A stretch of DNA of 20,160 bases, from assembly GCA_016296205.1 (NCBI GenBank), contig JAEDJS010000036.1, positions 1 through 20,160 on the forward strand. The letters are read 5' to 3'. The notes beneath the pieces were generated by a model that saw only the letters and a list, made by a program, of their open reading frames with translations, was not told the DNA's origin and ran no database searches. Positions 1 through 7,957 of the stretch are shown here, one piece after another. Each line of letters starts with the position of its first letter. The first letter of the stretch is position 1. This stretch comes from Treponema sp. (GTDB lineage: Bacteria > Spirochaetota > Spirochaetia > Treponematales > Treponemataceae). The translations under genes were made by a program, and so were the position numbers.

Positions 1-964
1 CTTTTCCAGAAACAATATTTGCATTTTCATCAACAAGGCCGTGTTTATAAAAATTTTCCAGTGCAGATAAATAACCGGAACCGCAAATGCTTTCTGCTTC
101 ACCGCCACCTAAAGTCTTTGTAAAACAACTTTTATTTTCATTTACGCCAATATAACTTACTGCATGAGGAACAGCCGTACTTCCACATTCCATATTTGCT
201 CCTTCAAAGCATGGTCCGGCACTGGTACTTGAAGCAATAACTTTTTTAACTGTACTGTCAAAGTATCCAATTTCTGAATTTGTGCCCATATCGCACAGGT
301 AAAAGCTTTTCTGAGAATTTAAATTTCTTCCATAAGTAACTGCGCACAAAAAATCTGCACCAATAAAAGCACTTAAAACAGGGGGAACATAAAATTCAAA
401 ATCATCTTTAACATAAAAATTCTTTCCAATAATTTCATAATAGTTGAATTTTTTACCAAAATTGCATTCCGCATAGAATGGGTATACTGCAAGACCAGTA
501 ACTGGAATGTTGCACAAAATGTTCAGCATTGTTGTGTTTCCGCAGATAAATAATTTTTTAAGAACACAGGACTTGTTGAATTTTAAAGAAATTGAATCAA
601 AACATTGAGTAACAAGAGAATTTATTTGAGAGCAAATTAAGTTATGAAGATTTTTAAAACCATCTGAATTGCTGGCGGCACATATTCTTGAAATCACATC
701 TGCACCAAATACACGCTGACTGTTTGGCTGGCCTATAAAAAAAAGCCGGCGTCCATTCTGTAAATTATACGCAGTAAATGCAAGTGTGGTTGTACCTAAA
801 TCAAGAGCAATACCAACTGGCACAAAAGATTTAACATCAGAAAATTCATTATGAACCTGAGCATAATCCTGGATTTCTTCACCAGAAACAACAATCCTAA
901 AATCAACTTCCCCACCACTGGCACCAGGACACAAACCGCAATTTGTACATTTTTTGCAGATCAT
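1..964 (-). CDS. RACE-like ASKHA corrinoid-protein activator (DUF4445), 3' end outside window
   Basis: Partial gene: 321 codons are visible and it continues past the left edge. I translated it from the minus strand, starting at an ATG that overlaps the stop of the upstream radical SAM gene (ATGA). Visible ASKHA-type motifs are a phosphate loop LDLGTTT (residues 55-61 region), CGNTTM (141-146), IGAD (201-204), DMGTNSEIG (225-233), SAGPCFEGANMECG (248-261) and ICGSG (293-297). This set matches the ATP-dependent reductive activators of corrinoid enzymes (RACE/RamA-like, DUF4445), which return Co(II) corrinoid to Co(I). Family members usually have a long N-terminal 2Fe-2S ferredoxin domain. Here the ASKHA core starts near residue 49 and the N-terminus has only C3-x2-C6-x2-C9-x2-C12, a possible Fe-S ligand cluster. 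The partner is probably a corrinoid protein; the adjacent B12 radical SAM protein or a methionine synthase elsewhere are candidates (inference). Confidence 0.8.
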   Translation of the reverse strand, partial: MICKKCTNCGLCPGASGGEVDFRIVVSGEEIQDYAQVHNEFSDVKSFVPVGIALDLGTTTLAFTAYNLQNGRRLFFIGQPNSQRVFGADVISRICAASNSDGFKNLHNLICSQINSLVTQCFDSISLKFNKSCVLKKLFICGNTTMLNILCNIPVTGLAVYPFYAECNFGKKFNYYEIIGKNFYVKDDFEFYVPPVLSAFIGADFLCAVTYGRNLNSQKSFYLCDMGTNSEIGYFDSTVKKVIASSTSAGPCFEGANMECGSTAVPHAVSYIGVNENKSCFTKTLGGGEAESICGSGYLSALENFYKHGLVDENANIVSGK

Positions 965-2745
965 TCCAAAACCTCGCATTTTACACAAACACAGCTATTG
1001 CTCTTAATCTGAGTTTTAATTGAAGCACTTTTTGGGCTCCCGTTTCTATAAATAAAAAGCACCTGAGTTTTTTCTCTTTCTAATTCTGATTTTTCTTTCC
1101 AGTCAATTACATTGTAATCAAAAATTTCAAGAGCAGTATTTTTATAAACTTCAAGAGATGATGATTTTTCTGATTTATTGTAATACAAATCAATAGCCTT
1201 TGCGTGAATATCCTTTGAATAATTTCTTTTGTACCAGGATGGATAACTGGATGTTTTTCCACGGCAGATATAGTCGAATTTTAAAAATTCCTGGCCATGA
1301 ACACAAATTGAATTTTCACTGGTAATAAAATCAAACAGTTTTTCAAACCAGAATTCAAGGGAGTGGGCATCGGAAAAATAATTTTTACTGTTAAAAAAAA
1401 GTTCAAGGTCTTCAAAAAAATCCCATTCCGTTTTATTACATTTTGCATAAAGGTCAAAAATATATTCCAGTGTCCTTAAAAAATTCTGACTGTTGTAATA
1501 AGTATCAACAAGCAAATCAACATGTTTTAAAAATCTTATATCTCCAGCACTTAACCATGGACTGGAAAAAACTTCATAAGGTGGAGTTGAAAGATATTTA
1601 TATTGATTATAATTTTCTGCAAATTTTTCCATTTGAGTTCCGTGAAGAATTTTTAGAAATCCAAGTTGAAGCATTGAAGGTCTTTGTCCTATTGCCCAGT
1701 TAAAAGACATTTTAAATTCAACAAGACCTTCAAAGGGAAGCCCTGCTATAAGATCCAGATGAACATGAATTGATTTTGGAATATTCAAAAGCACATAATG
1801 AACGTAATCCAAATCTTCCTTGCGATGGATTTCATTTAATGTGGGAGGATTTGTTGTCTGCAAGCCTATTTCAAACTGCATCATTCCAGGAGGAACATCT
1901 TTTATTGCATCCAATGCTTTCTGAGTTAACTGACCCGCTTCGATTTCAAAATGGAACTGACTTACACCATTCCAGTTTTCTTTTATATAATTCCAGATTT
2001 GAATATATCTGTCTTCCCTAAGATTATAAGTGCGGTCTACAAATTTAACAAGATGAACTTTATTCCTTAAAAAAAATTCAATTTCTCTTTTTACAACTTC
2101 TACACTTTTAAATCTAACTTTTTTGTCAAGGGAACTCAAACAATAACTGCAGCTAAAAGGACACCCTCTTGAACTTTCGTAATAAAAAATATTATTTGAA
2201 GGATGCAAATCATTTACAAGATTCCCGCTGCCGTCATCGTAAGGAAAAACAAGTTTATCAAGATCACAAATCAAATCTCTGGAACCAGTAAACTTTAACT
2301 CATTTTCAAAATAATAAATTCCTGGAACTTTTTGATATTCAAAATTATTTTCCAGAAGCTGGCAAAAAGTTTCTTCACCTTCACCAGCCATAATAAAATC
2401 AACGTTGGGATTATTCTTTAAAAACAAATCGGGACAAAAACTAACTTCCGGTCCGCCGCAACCAACAATGGAATCCGGAAGATTTTTTTTAATCTCTGCA
2501 ATTATTTTAGCTATGAATTCAACATTCCAAATATAAACAGAAAACAAAACCATTTGAGGATTATTACAGCAAATTGAATCAAGCACATCAAGGAGATTCT
2601 GATTTATGGTGAAGTTTTGAACAGCCAGTGAAAAATCAACATTATAACCGGTATTATATTTTTTTACCCAGCTTTCAAGAGACCTGACTGCAAGATTCAC
2701 ATGATTAAATTTTGAGTTTATGGAAATAAGTTTACAGAGCTTCAT
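961..2745 (-). CDS. B12-binding-domain radical SAM protein (DUF4080-like)
   Basis: 594 aa. Residues about 1-150 look like a Rossmann-type B12-binding domain, with the MAGEGEETF block (119-127) typical of cobalamin-dependent radical SAM proteins. The radical SAM cluster motif is C195-x3-C199-x2-C202 in RGCPFSCSYC, which binds the 4Fe-4S cluster that cleaves S-adenosylmethionine. A TIM-barrel region follows to about residue 370. The C-terminal part carries a KTSSYPSWYKRNY stretch resembling DUF4080. No DxHxxG base-on motif is evident, which is usual for this class. The chain ends with a Cys-rich tail, C585-x-C587-x2-C590. The substrate is unknown; methylation or rearrangement would be typical chemistry. 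It starts 2 nt after the EAL gene with only a weak ribosome binding site, and its stop overlaps the ATG of the RACE-like gene, so translation is probably coupled. Confidence 0.85.
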   Translation of the reverse strand: MKLCKLISINSKFNHVNLAVRSLESWVKKYNTGYNVDFSLAVQNFTINQNLLDVLDSICCNNPQMVLFSVYIWNVEFIAKIIAEIKKNLPDSIVGCGGPEVSFCPDLFLKNNPNVDFIMAGEGEETFCQLLENNFEYQKVPGIYYFENELKFTGSRDLICDLDKLVFPYDDGSGNLVNDLHPSNNIFYYESSRGCPFSCSYCLSSLDKKVRFKSVEVVKREIEFFLRNKVHLVKFVDRTYNLREDRYIQIWNYIKENWNGVSQFHFEIEAGQLTQKALDAIKDVPPGMMQFEIGLQTTNPPTLNEIHRKEDLDYVHYVLLNIPKSIHVHLDLIAGLPFEGLVEFKMSFNWAIGQRPSMLQLGFLKILHGTQMEKFAENYNQYKYLSTPPYEVFSSPWLSAGDIRFLKHVDLLVDTYYNSQNFLRTLEYIFDLYAKCNKTEWDFFEDLELFFNSKNYFSDAHSLEFWFEKLFDFITSENSICVHGQEFLKFDYICRGKTSSYPSWYKRNYSKDIHAKAIDLYYNKSEKSSSLEVYKNTALEIFDYNVIDWKEKSELEREKTQVLFIYRNGSPKSASIKTQIKSNSCVCVKCEVLE

Positions 2746-2747
2746 TC

Positions 2748-4754
2748 TTACTGTTTCTGTTCCAGTGCAGCAACCCGATTGTTTTTTACTACATCAAGGA
2801 ATAATTCACCTCTAATTGGTTTTGAATAGAAGAATCCCTGGAAATAATCACATCCGTTTTCTGCCAGCATAGTAGCCTGTTTTTCTGTTTCAACACCTTC
2901 TGCAAGAATACTCATTTTTAATTCATGAATCATTGCCATTGTATATTTAAGAGAAATTGCTGACTTATGACTTTTTTCTGCAGCCCAGACAATTGATTTA
3001 TCGAGCTTTATGACACTATATGGATAATTCATAACGTTGGCAATATTGCTGTAACCAGTTCCGTAATCATCAAGAGAGAATCTGATATTTGTTTCATTAA
3101 AGACATCCATAATTCTGTTAAGACTAGTAAACTTCTTTGACGCAACAGTTTCTGTAATTTCAAAATTAATCATGCTGTGAGGAACGTTAAAACTGTCTAT
3201 AATATTCAGAAATCTGGAAACAATTGAAATATCATCACATTGAGCCGGAGAAAGATTAATGTGGAATTTATTTACGCCATACTGTTCAGGATGAAACCGC
3301 TGAATAAATGAACAAACCTGCTCAACAACAATTTCGCCCAGCATACCAATTTCACCGCTTTGTTCCGCCAGGTGAATAAATTCATCAGGAGGAATATACC
3401 CCATAGATGGAGTGTACAGACGACAAAGAGCTTCACATGAACTGTAAACCTGTTTGCTTACATCAAAAATCGGCTGATAATGAATTTCAAAACTTTTTTT
3501 ACTTATAGCATCAGTAATAGCAGCCTTAATTGTTTCTGTTCTGTGACGCTGGGCAACATAAGAAGAATTACCAAATGTTGCAGAATTAGTATTATGAGGA
3601 TCAAAGGAACTTGCATTGTAGTCGATAATACCAAGCACATCTTTTAAACAATGAACATGGCTTGGATATTTTACTACATTCATATTAACAGAAAGAGTGT
3701 AAGAATTCTGATTTACAAACCAAGGCAGATCAAATTTACTCAGAATAGTATTTACATAGTCTGTTGCATCTTTTATTCCTTCAACAAGAATAACAAATTG
3801 AGGTCCAAAAAAATGATAAACAGTATTTTTTCTATCAAGTGATTTTAAATAATTAGCAATAGATTTTAAAATTGCATTGCCACCATCAGAGCCGGCTTTT
3901 TCATTAACATAAGCAATGCCGCCAACTTTTAATGCAATCACACTAAAATTCTTTTTGCGGTTCAAATTAATTTTTACAATCTTTTCAAAAAGATTTCTGT
4001 TAAAGGAACCAGTATTAGCATCAATAAACTCAAGAGGATTCTGCAGCGTAAGAAAAATAAAGAAAAGAGAAAATGAAATTCCAATTTCCTGCAGGAGAAA
4101 ACGATAGAAGAACAGCTGAACAAGGCAAAGGGTGAGAGTAAAAACAGTATAAAACACAAGAGCACAAAGCTGCTGTTTATTCAACAACCTTTTATTTTTA
4201 ATAATTTCATATAGACAAACCAGAAGATAAAAAAACGCACTGAGATAATTTACAGTCTGGCCCATTCCGCGATGATACCCCTGGTCATCAATATAAAATT
4301 CAAATCCGCAGAAAGGTGTAAAAAGAATTCCAATTACAACAATGGAAAATGGTATTATAATAACCCACCACTGTTTTGCAGAAATTTTTTCATCATTTAT
4401 AATAAGAAACGCAAATAAAGCATACAAAGCCGGAATTGTAATCTGAACAAAGAAATGGGCCATGTGAATAAGATAATTCAAAACTATGTGATCTTTACCC
4501 ACCCAAATTGTACTAACTATTGCACTTAACAAATCCGTTAAAGAAGAAGCGATTGCTGAAAAAATCATAAGCTGGTAAACTTTACACTGATTTGTTTTAA
4601 AATTATTGAATGAAGAAAAAACAACACCAAGAACAATATTCAGACAAATGGCACATATATCAAAATACAAAATCCATGGAACCTTGTTTACGTTAGCAAT
4701 CAAAGAATCCTGAAATAAATGGCATGAATTAACAATCTCAGTAATAATATTCAT
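2748..4754 (-). CDS. Membrane c-di-GMP phosphodiesterase with degenerate GGDEF and EAL domains
   Basis: 668 aa. Residues about 27-240 contain roughly seven hydrophobic membrane segments, probably a sensor. Residues about 245-400 are a GGDEF-like fold, but the signature aligns as FGPQF (316-320), so cyclase activity is very unlikely. Residues about 407-655 are an EAL domain with its key residues: EAL at 441-443, N500 in INLSP, E532 and E535 in FEITET, D562-D563 in DDYGTGYS, K583 in VIKLDK, E619/E622 in AEGVE, and Q639. It should hydrolyse c-di-GMP to pGpG at the inner membrane face. The GGDEF relic may bind GTP or act as a regulatory or dimer domain. It is the first gene of a three-gene minus-strand operon. 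A strong promoter lies so close to the ATG that the mRNA may have almost no leader, and no Shine-Dalgarno is visible before this ATG, so the start is moderately certain. Confidence 0.92.
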   Translation of the reverse strand: MNIITEIVNSCHLFQDSLIANVNKVPWILYFDICAICLNIVLGVVFSSFNNFKTNQCKVYQLMIFSAIASSLTDLLSAIVSTIWVGKDHIVLNYLIHMAHFFVQITIPALYALFAFLIINDEKISAKQWWVIIIPFSIVVIGILFTPFCGFEFYIDDQGYHRGMGQTVNYLSAFFYLLVCLYEIIKNKRLLNKQQLCALVFYTVFTLTLCLVQLFFYRFLLQEIGISFSLFFIFLTLQNPLEFIDANTGSFNRNLFEKIVKINLNRKKNFSVIALKVGGIAYVNEKAGSDGGNAILKSIANYLKSLDRKNTVYHFFGPQFVILVEGIKDATDYVNTILSKFDLPWFVNQNSYTLSVNMNVVKYPSHVHCLKDVLGIIDYNASSFDPHNTNSATFGNSSYVAQRHRTETIKAAITDAISKKSFEIHYQPIFDVSKQVYSSCEALCRLYTPSMGYIPPDEFIHLAEQSGEIGMLGEIVVEQVCSFIQRFHPEQYGVNKFHINLSPAQCDDISIVSRFLNIIDSFNVPHSMINFEITETVASKKFTSLNRIMDVFNETNIRFSLDDYGTGYSNIANVMNYPYSVIKLDKSIVWAAEKSHKSAISLKYTMAMIHELKMSILAEGVETEKQATMLAENGCDYFQGFFYSKPIRGELFLDVVKNNRVAALEQKQ

Positions 4755-4762
4755 AGGCTTAT

Positions 4763-4791
4763 ATTATATCATTGTCTGCTAAAAATCTCAA
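4763..4791 (-). promoter_or_regulatory. Sigma-70-type promoter for the EAL/radical SAM/RACE operon
   Basis: Read on the minus strand: -35 TTGAGA at 4791-4786, a 17-nt spacer, and -10 TATAAT at 4768-4763. This is the best promoter match in the window. The predicted transcription start is near 4756, only a few bases before the ATG at 4754. Its -35 box sits back to back with the -35 of the plus-strand mrp promoter. Confidence 0.65.
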
Positions 4792-4792
4792 A

Positions 4793-4821
4793 TTGAATTT
4801 TTAAGATATTTATAGTATATT
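4793..4821 (+). promoter_or_regulatory. Probable promoter for the mrp-dus operon
   Basis: TTGAAT at 4793-4798, 17-nt spacer, TATATT at 4816-4821. It lies 54 bases before the mrp ATG. An AGGAG ribosome binding site precedes the ATG at 7 nt spacing. The divergent -35 box is one base away, so binding of one polymerase probably competes with the other. Confidence 0.45.
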
Positions 4822-4874
4822 AATAAATGATTGAAAATTAAAAAAGTTCATAAAACTAATTCAGGAGATTAAAA

Positions 4875-5723
4875 ATGGCTTGTGATAATAATTGCTCTTC
4901 ATGCAAAGACAAATGTGAAAAAAAAGATTTCAGAGTGCCGCTCAAAGAAGGTTCAAAAGTAAAGAAAGTTATTGGTGTTATCAGCGGTAAAGGTGGTGTA
5001 GGAAAAAGTCTTGTAACAAGTATGATGGCTGCCAGAGTTCAGAAAGACGGATATCGTGCAGCAGTTCTTGACGCAGATATTACAGGGCCTTCAATTCCAA
5101 CTGCTTTTGGTGTAGGTCAGGAAAAGGCAACAAGCGGATCCAGATCAAAAGCAGACGGAACTCTTGATGAATTTATCAAACCGGTGGTAAGTGCAAAAGG
5201 TGTTCAGCTTATGAGCATGAATTTTCTTCTTACCAACGAAACTGATCCTGTTATCTGGCGGGGACCTGTTATTGCCGGTGCAGTAAAACAGTTCTGGACA
5301 GATGTAATGTGGGACGATGTTGATTTTATGTTCGTTGACTGTCCTCCAGGAACCGGCGACGTACCTTTAACAGTTTTCCAGAGTCTTCCAATCGATGGAA
5401 TTATTATTGTTTCAAGTCCACAGCAGCTTGTTCGTGTTATTGTAGAAAAAGCTGTTAACATGGCAAATATTATGAAGATTCCAGTTCTGGGACTTGTAGA
5501 AAACATGAGCTATGTAAAATGCCCAGACTGCAGCAAAGAAATTAAAATCTTTGGCGAAAGTAACATTGACAACATTGCAAAAGATTTTGATCTTAAAGTT
5601 CTTGCCCGTCTCCCAATCAGCAGAGAAATTTCTGTTTCAATTGATAACGGCGAAGTAGAAGAATTGAATCTTACAGAACTTGATGAATGTGCAAACACTG
5701 TTGAATCACTTTTAAGCAAATAA
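4875..5723 (+). CDS. Mrp/NBP35-family Fe-S cluster carrier ATPase
   Basis: 282 aa, a soluble deviant-Walker P-loop ATPase of the Mrp/ApbC/NBP35 type that carries Fe-S clusters to apoproteins. Visible motifs are the Walker A with signature lysine SGKGGVGKS (37-45), LDADITGPSIP (65-75), and Walker B region FVDCPPGTGD (153-162). A C-terminal C216-x2-C219 (CPDC) is the conserved cluster-bridging pair of the dimer. The N-terminus adds C3-x3-C7-x2-C10-x3-C14, resembling the N-terminal cluster-binding extension of NBP35-type proteins. There is no DUF59 domain as found in longer Mrp proteins. The start is supported by AGGAG 7 nt upstream. The dus gene follows after 1 nt, implying co-transcription and coupled translation. 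Confidence 0.9.
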   Translation: MACDNNCSSCKDKCEKKDFRVPLKEGSKVKKVIGVISGKGGVGKSLVTSMMAARVQKDGYRAAVLDADITGPSIPTAFGVGQEKATSGSRSKADGTLDEFIKPVVSAKGVQLMSMNFLLTNETDPVIWRGPVIAGAVKQFWTDVMWDDVDFMFVDCPPGTGDVPLTVFQSLPIDGIIIVSSPQQLVRVIVEKAVNMANIMKIPVLGLVENMSYVKCPDCSKEIKIFGESNIDNIAKDFDLKVLARLPISREISVSIDNGEVEELNLTELDECANTVESLLSK

Positions 5724-5724
5724 A

Positions 5725-6729
5725 ATGAAACTTATCTCAGGACCAATGGCAACTCTTTCTACCGAGGCATTTAGAGTTTTAGTAGAACAATTTGGTGGTT
5801 GCGATGAATACTTTTCAGAAATGATTAACGCCTCCACTCTTATAACCGGTGGTCCCTGGGAAAAATTTTACTTAATCAACAAAACTGCCCCTGATAAAAT
5901 GGTCTGGCAGCTTACAGGTCACCAGGCAGATAAAATTATTCAGGGTGCAGATTTTTTATGCTCCCAAAACTTAGGCGGAATTGGAATTGATCTAAACATG
6001 GGCTGCTCTGCCCCTCAAATTTACAGAACCGGTGCTGGAATTTCCTGGATGTTAAAACCAATAGAAGAAACGGCCGCTCTGGTAAAGGGTGTAAAAGAAG
6101 TTCTTAATCAGCATGAAGCAAAAACCGGCAGCCATCTGAGACTTAGTGTTAAGTGCAGACTTGGTGATGAAGATTTTACTGTGGACCAGTTCATTAAATT
6201 TTCACAGATGCTTGCAGAAAATGGAGTTGAATTAATTACACTTCATGCCAGAACAAAAAAAGAAAAATACAGAGGTCTTCCAAAATACGAATACTGCCAG
6301 AAATTAAAAGAACATTTTGGCAAAGACTTAAAGGTTTATCTTAACGGCGCAATTGATTCAAAAGAACGGCTGGATTTTGCACTTTCAAAATCACCGGACG
6401 TAGACGGAATCATGGTTGCAAGAATGGCCGCTCAAAAACCATGGATTTTTAAAGAACTGAAGTCAAAAATAGAAGGATCATTCCAGCCATTCCAGGTTGA
6501 CTGCCAGAAAATTGCATTAGATTTTCTTGATCTCATAGAAGTAAACCAGCCAGTGGAATTCCACAAAACACGAGTTCAAAGATTTTTTACATATTACTGC
6601 CAGAATTTTTTCTTTGGCCATAATTTTCAGAGCGCAATGCTAAACTATCACAGCCTTGAAGAAAGCAGACAAAAGGTTAACGATTTTTTTAATACTTCCA
6701 GCTACGAAAAAATCAGAACAATAAATTAA
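5725..6729 (+). CDS. tRNA-dihydrouridine synthase (Dus family)
   Basis: 334 aa, a usual length for Dus enzymes, which use FMN and NADPH to reduce uridine to dihydrouridine in the tRNA D-loop. Visible are LNMGCSAP with catalytic Cys C94, SVKCRLG with K143, ITLHART with H174, YLNGAI, and the FMN-phosphate region GIMVARMAAQKPWIF. The N-terminal FMN motif is altered: SGPMATLSTEAFR (5-17), where the family usually has APM-x-GVTD-x-PFR. The fold should still form, but the subfamily (DusA/B/C) cannot be assigned. The ATG begins 1 nt after the mrp stop; no independent promoter is evident. A hairpin lies just after its stop. Confidence 0.88.
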   Translation: MKLISGPMATLSTEAFRVLVEQFGGCDEYFSEMINASTLITGGPWEKFYLINKTAPDKMVWQLTGHQADKIIQGADFLCSQNLGGIGIDLNMGCSAPQIYRTGAGISWMLKPIEETAALVKGVKEVLNQHEAKTGSHLRLSVKCRLGDEDFTVDQFIKFSQMLAENGVELITLHARTKKEKYRGLPKYEYCQKLKEHFGKDLKVYLNGAIDSKERLDFALSKSPDVDGIMVARMAAQKPWIFKELKSKIEGSFQPFQVDCQKIALDFLDLIEVNQPVEFHKTRVQRFFTYYCQNFFFGHNFQSAMLNYHSLEESRQKVNDFFNTSSYEKIRTIN

Positions 6730-6730
6730 A

Positions 6731-6808
6731 AAAGGCACTTCCAGATTGTTGAAGTATACATCCAATTATCACAAATTATTGGGATACACTTCATTTGGAA
6801 ATGCCTTT
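6731..6808 (-). terminator. Long imperfect hairpin between convergent dus and asd; terminator-like for asd
   Basis: AAAGGCA (6731-6737) pairs with TGCCTTT (6802-6808). The pairing continues inward with one mismatch, TTCCA-G-AT against AT-T-TGGAA, then GAAGT against ACTTC and TCC-AAT against ATT-GGA. This gives a nearly full-length stem of 78 nt with a loop at about 6767-6777. On the minus strand the stem is followed by T6, so it fits an intrinsic terminator for asd, about 25 nt after its stop. On the plus strand only three T residues follow, so termination of dus there would be weaker. Confidence 0.5.
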
Positions 6809-6834
6809 ATGATTACTCACCTAAATTCTAAAAA

Positions 6835-7938
6835 TTAGAGAGCGTCAAAAAATCCTTTTGCTTTAAGAAGTTCTGCATTAAGAATTCCACCGAGAGCAGC
6901 ACCACGTTTAGTGTTATGACTAAGTGCAACAAACTTAACGTCAAAAACATTACATGGACGAAGACGGCCAATTACACAAGCCATTCCCTTTTCTGTTTCA
7001 CGGTCACGGCGTGGCTGAGGGCGGTTTTCTTCGTGGCGAACAACAATTGCGTGTTCTGGAGCACTTGGAAGTTTAAGTTCCTGAGGAACACTTGAATAAC
7101 TTGTCCAAACCTTTTCGATTTCTTCCAAAGAAGGCTTTTTATCTTCCGGCAAATCAAATTCCAGAGAAACACATGCTGTATGACCATCAATAACAGGAAC
7201 ACGAGTACAAGTTGATGACACTTTTGGAAGATCTGCATTTTGGATTTTTCCGTCTTTAACAGTTCCAAGAATCTTAAGACATTCTTTTTCTGTTTTTTCT
7301 TCTTCTCCACCAATAAATGGAACAATGTTATCAATCATATCAAATGAAGGAACACCTGGATAACCTGCGCCAGAAGTTGCCTGCAAAGTTGTAACAATCA
7401 TTCTTTTAACAGGATAACCTGCCATAATAAGTGCATGAAGAGGCATCATATATGTCTGCAAAGAACAGTTTGGTTTTACAGCAATAAATCCTTTATCCCA
7501 TCCGTGATGTTTTTTCTGTTCTGCAATTACGTCCAGGTGGCTGTAGTTGATTTCTGGAACAAGCATTGGTACATCTTCTGTCCAGCGGTTTGCACTGGCA
7601 TTAGAAACAACAGGTATTCCTTCTGCGGCATAAGCTGCTTCCAAAGCCTTGATTTCTTCTTTACCCATTTCAAGAGCACTAAAAACAAACTGACATTTTC
7701 CAATAGCTTTCTTTTCGTCGTTTGCATCTTCTACAATAAGATCTGCAACGCCTGCTGGGATTTCTGCACCAATAAGCCAGCGGTTCTTTACTGCATCCTT
7801 GTAAGGTTTTCCTGCTGAACGTGGACTTGCAGCAACATAAGTTACTTCAAACCAGGGATGATTTTCCAGCAGCTTGATATATCTCTGGCCTACCATTCCT
7901 GTAGCTCCCAAAACACCTACTTTAAGTTTTGCACTCAT
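6835..7938 (-). CDS. asd: Aspartate-semialdehyde dehydrogenase
   Basis: 367 aa. It reduces L-aspartyl phosphate to aspartate semialdehyde with NADPH, supplying the lysine/diaminopimelate, threonine and methionine branches. The NAD(P)-binding GATGMVGQRY (11-20) is at the N-terminus. Catalytic Cys158 sits in VKPNCSLQTYMMPL, and the substrate-binding Arg246 and His253 are in TRVPVIDGHT. Length and motif spelling fit the archaeal/fungal-type ASD clade better than the E. coli enzyme. The start has AGGAG 6 nt upstream. It follows dapA in the same direction with a 19-nt gap, so the two form an operon that feeds the aspartate family and cell-wall precursor pathway. Nothing is missing from the active site. 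Confidence 0.95.
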   Translation of the reverse strand: MSAKLKVGVLGATGMVGQRYIKLLENHPWFEVTYVAASPRSAGKPYKDAVKNRWLIGAEIPAGVADLIVEDANDEKKAIGKCQFVFSALEMGKEEIKALEAAYAAEGIPVVSNASANRWTEDVPMLVPEINYSHLDVIAEQKKHHGWDKGFIAVKPNCSLQTYMMPLHALIMAGYPVKRMIVTTLQATSGAGYPGVPSFDMIDNIVPFIGGEEEKTEKECLKILGTVKDGKIQNADLPKVSSTCTRVPVIDGHTACVSLEFDLPEDKKPSLEEIEKVWTSYSSVPQELKLPSAPEHAIVVRHEENRPQPRRDRETEKGMACVIGRLRPCNVFDVKFVALSHNTKRGAALGGILNAELLKAKGFFDAL

Positions 7939-7957
7939 ATTATTCTCCTAAAATTAA

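Noticed and set aside
7435..7818. 127-residue open frame on the plus strand inside asd
   Set aside because: It is antisense to a fully conserved asd; composition is Cys/Phe-rich, no ribosome site and no family resemblance.
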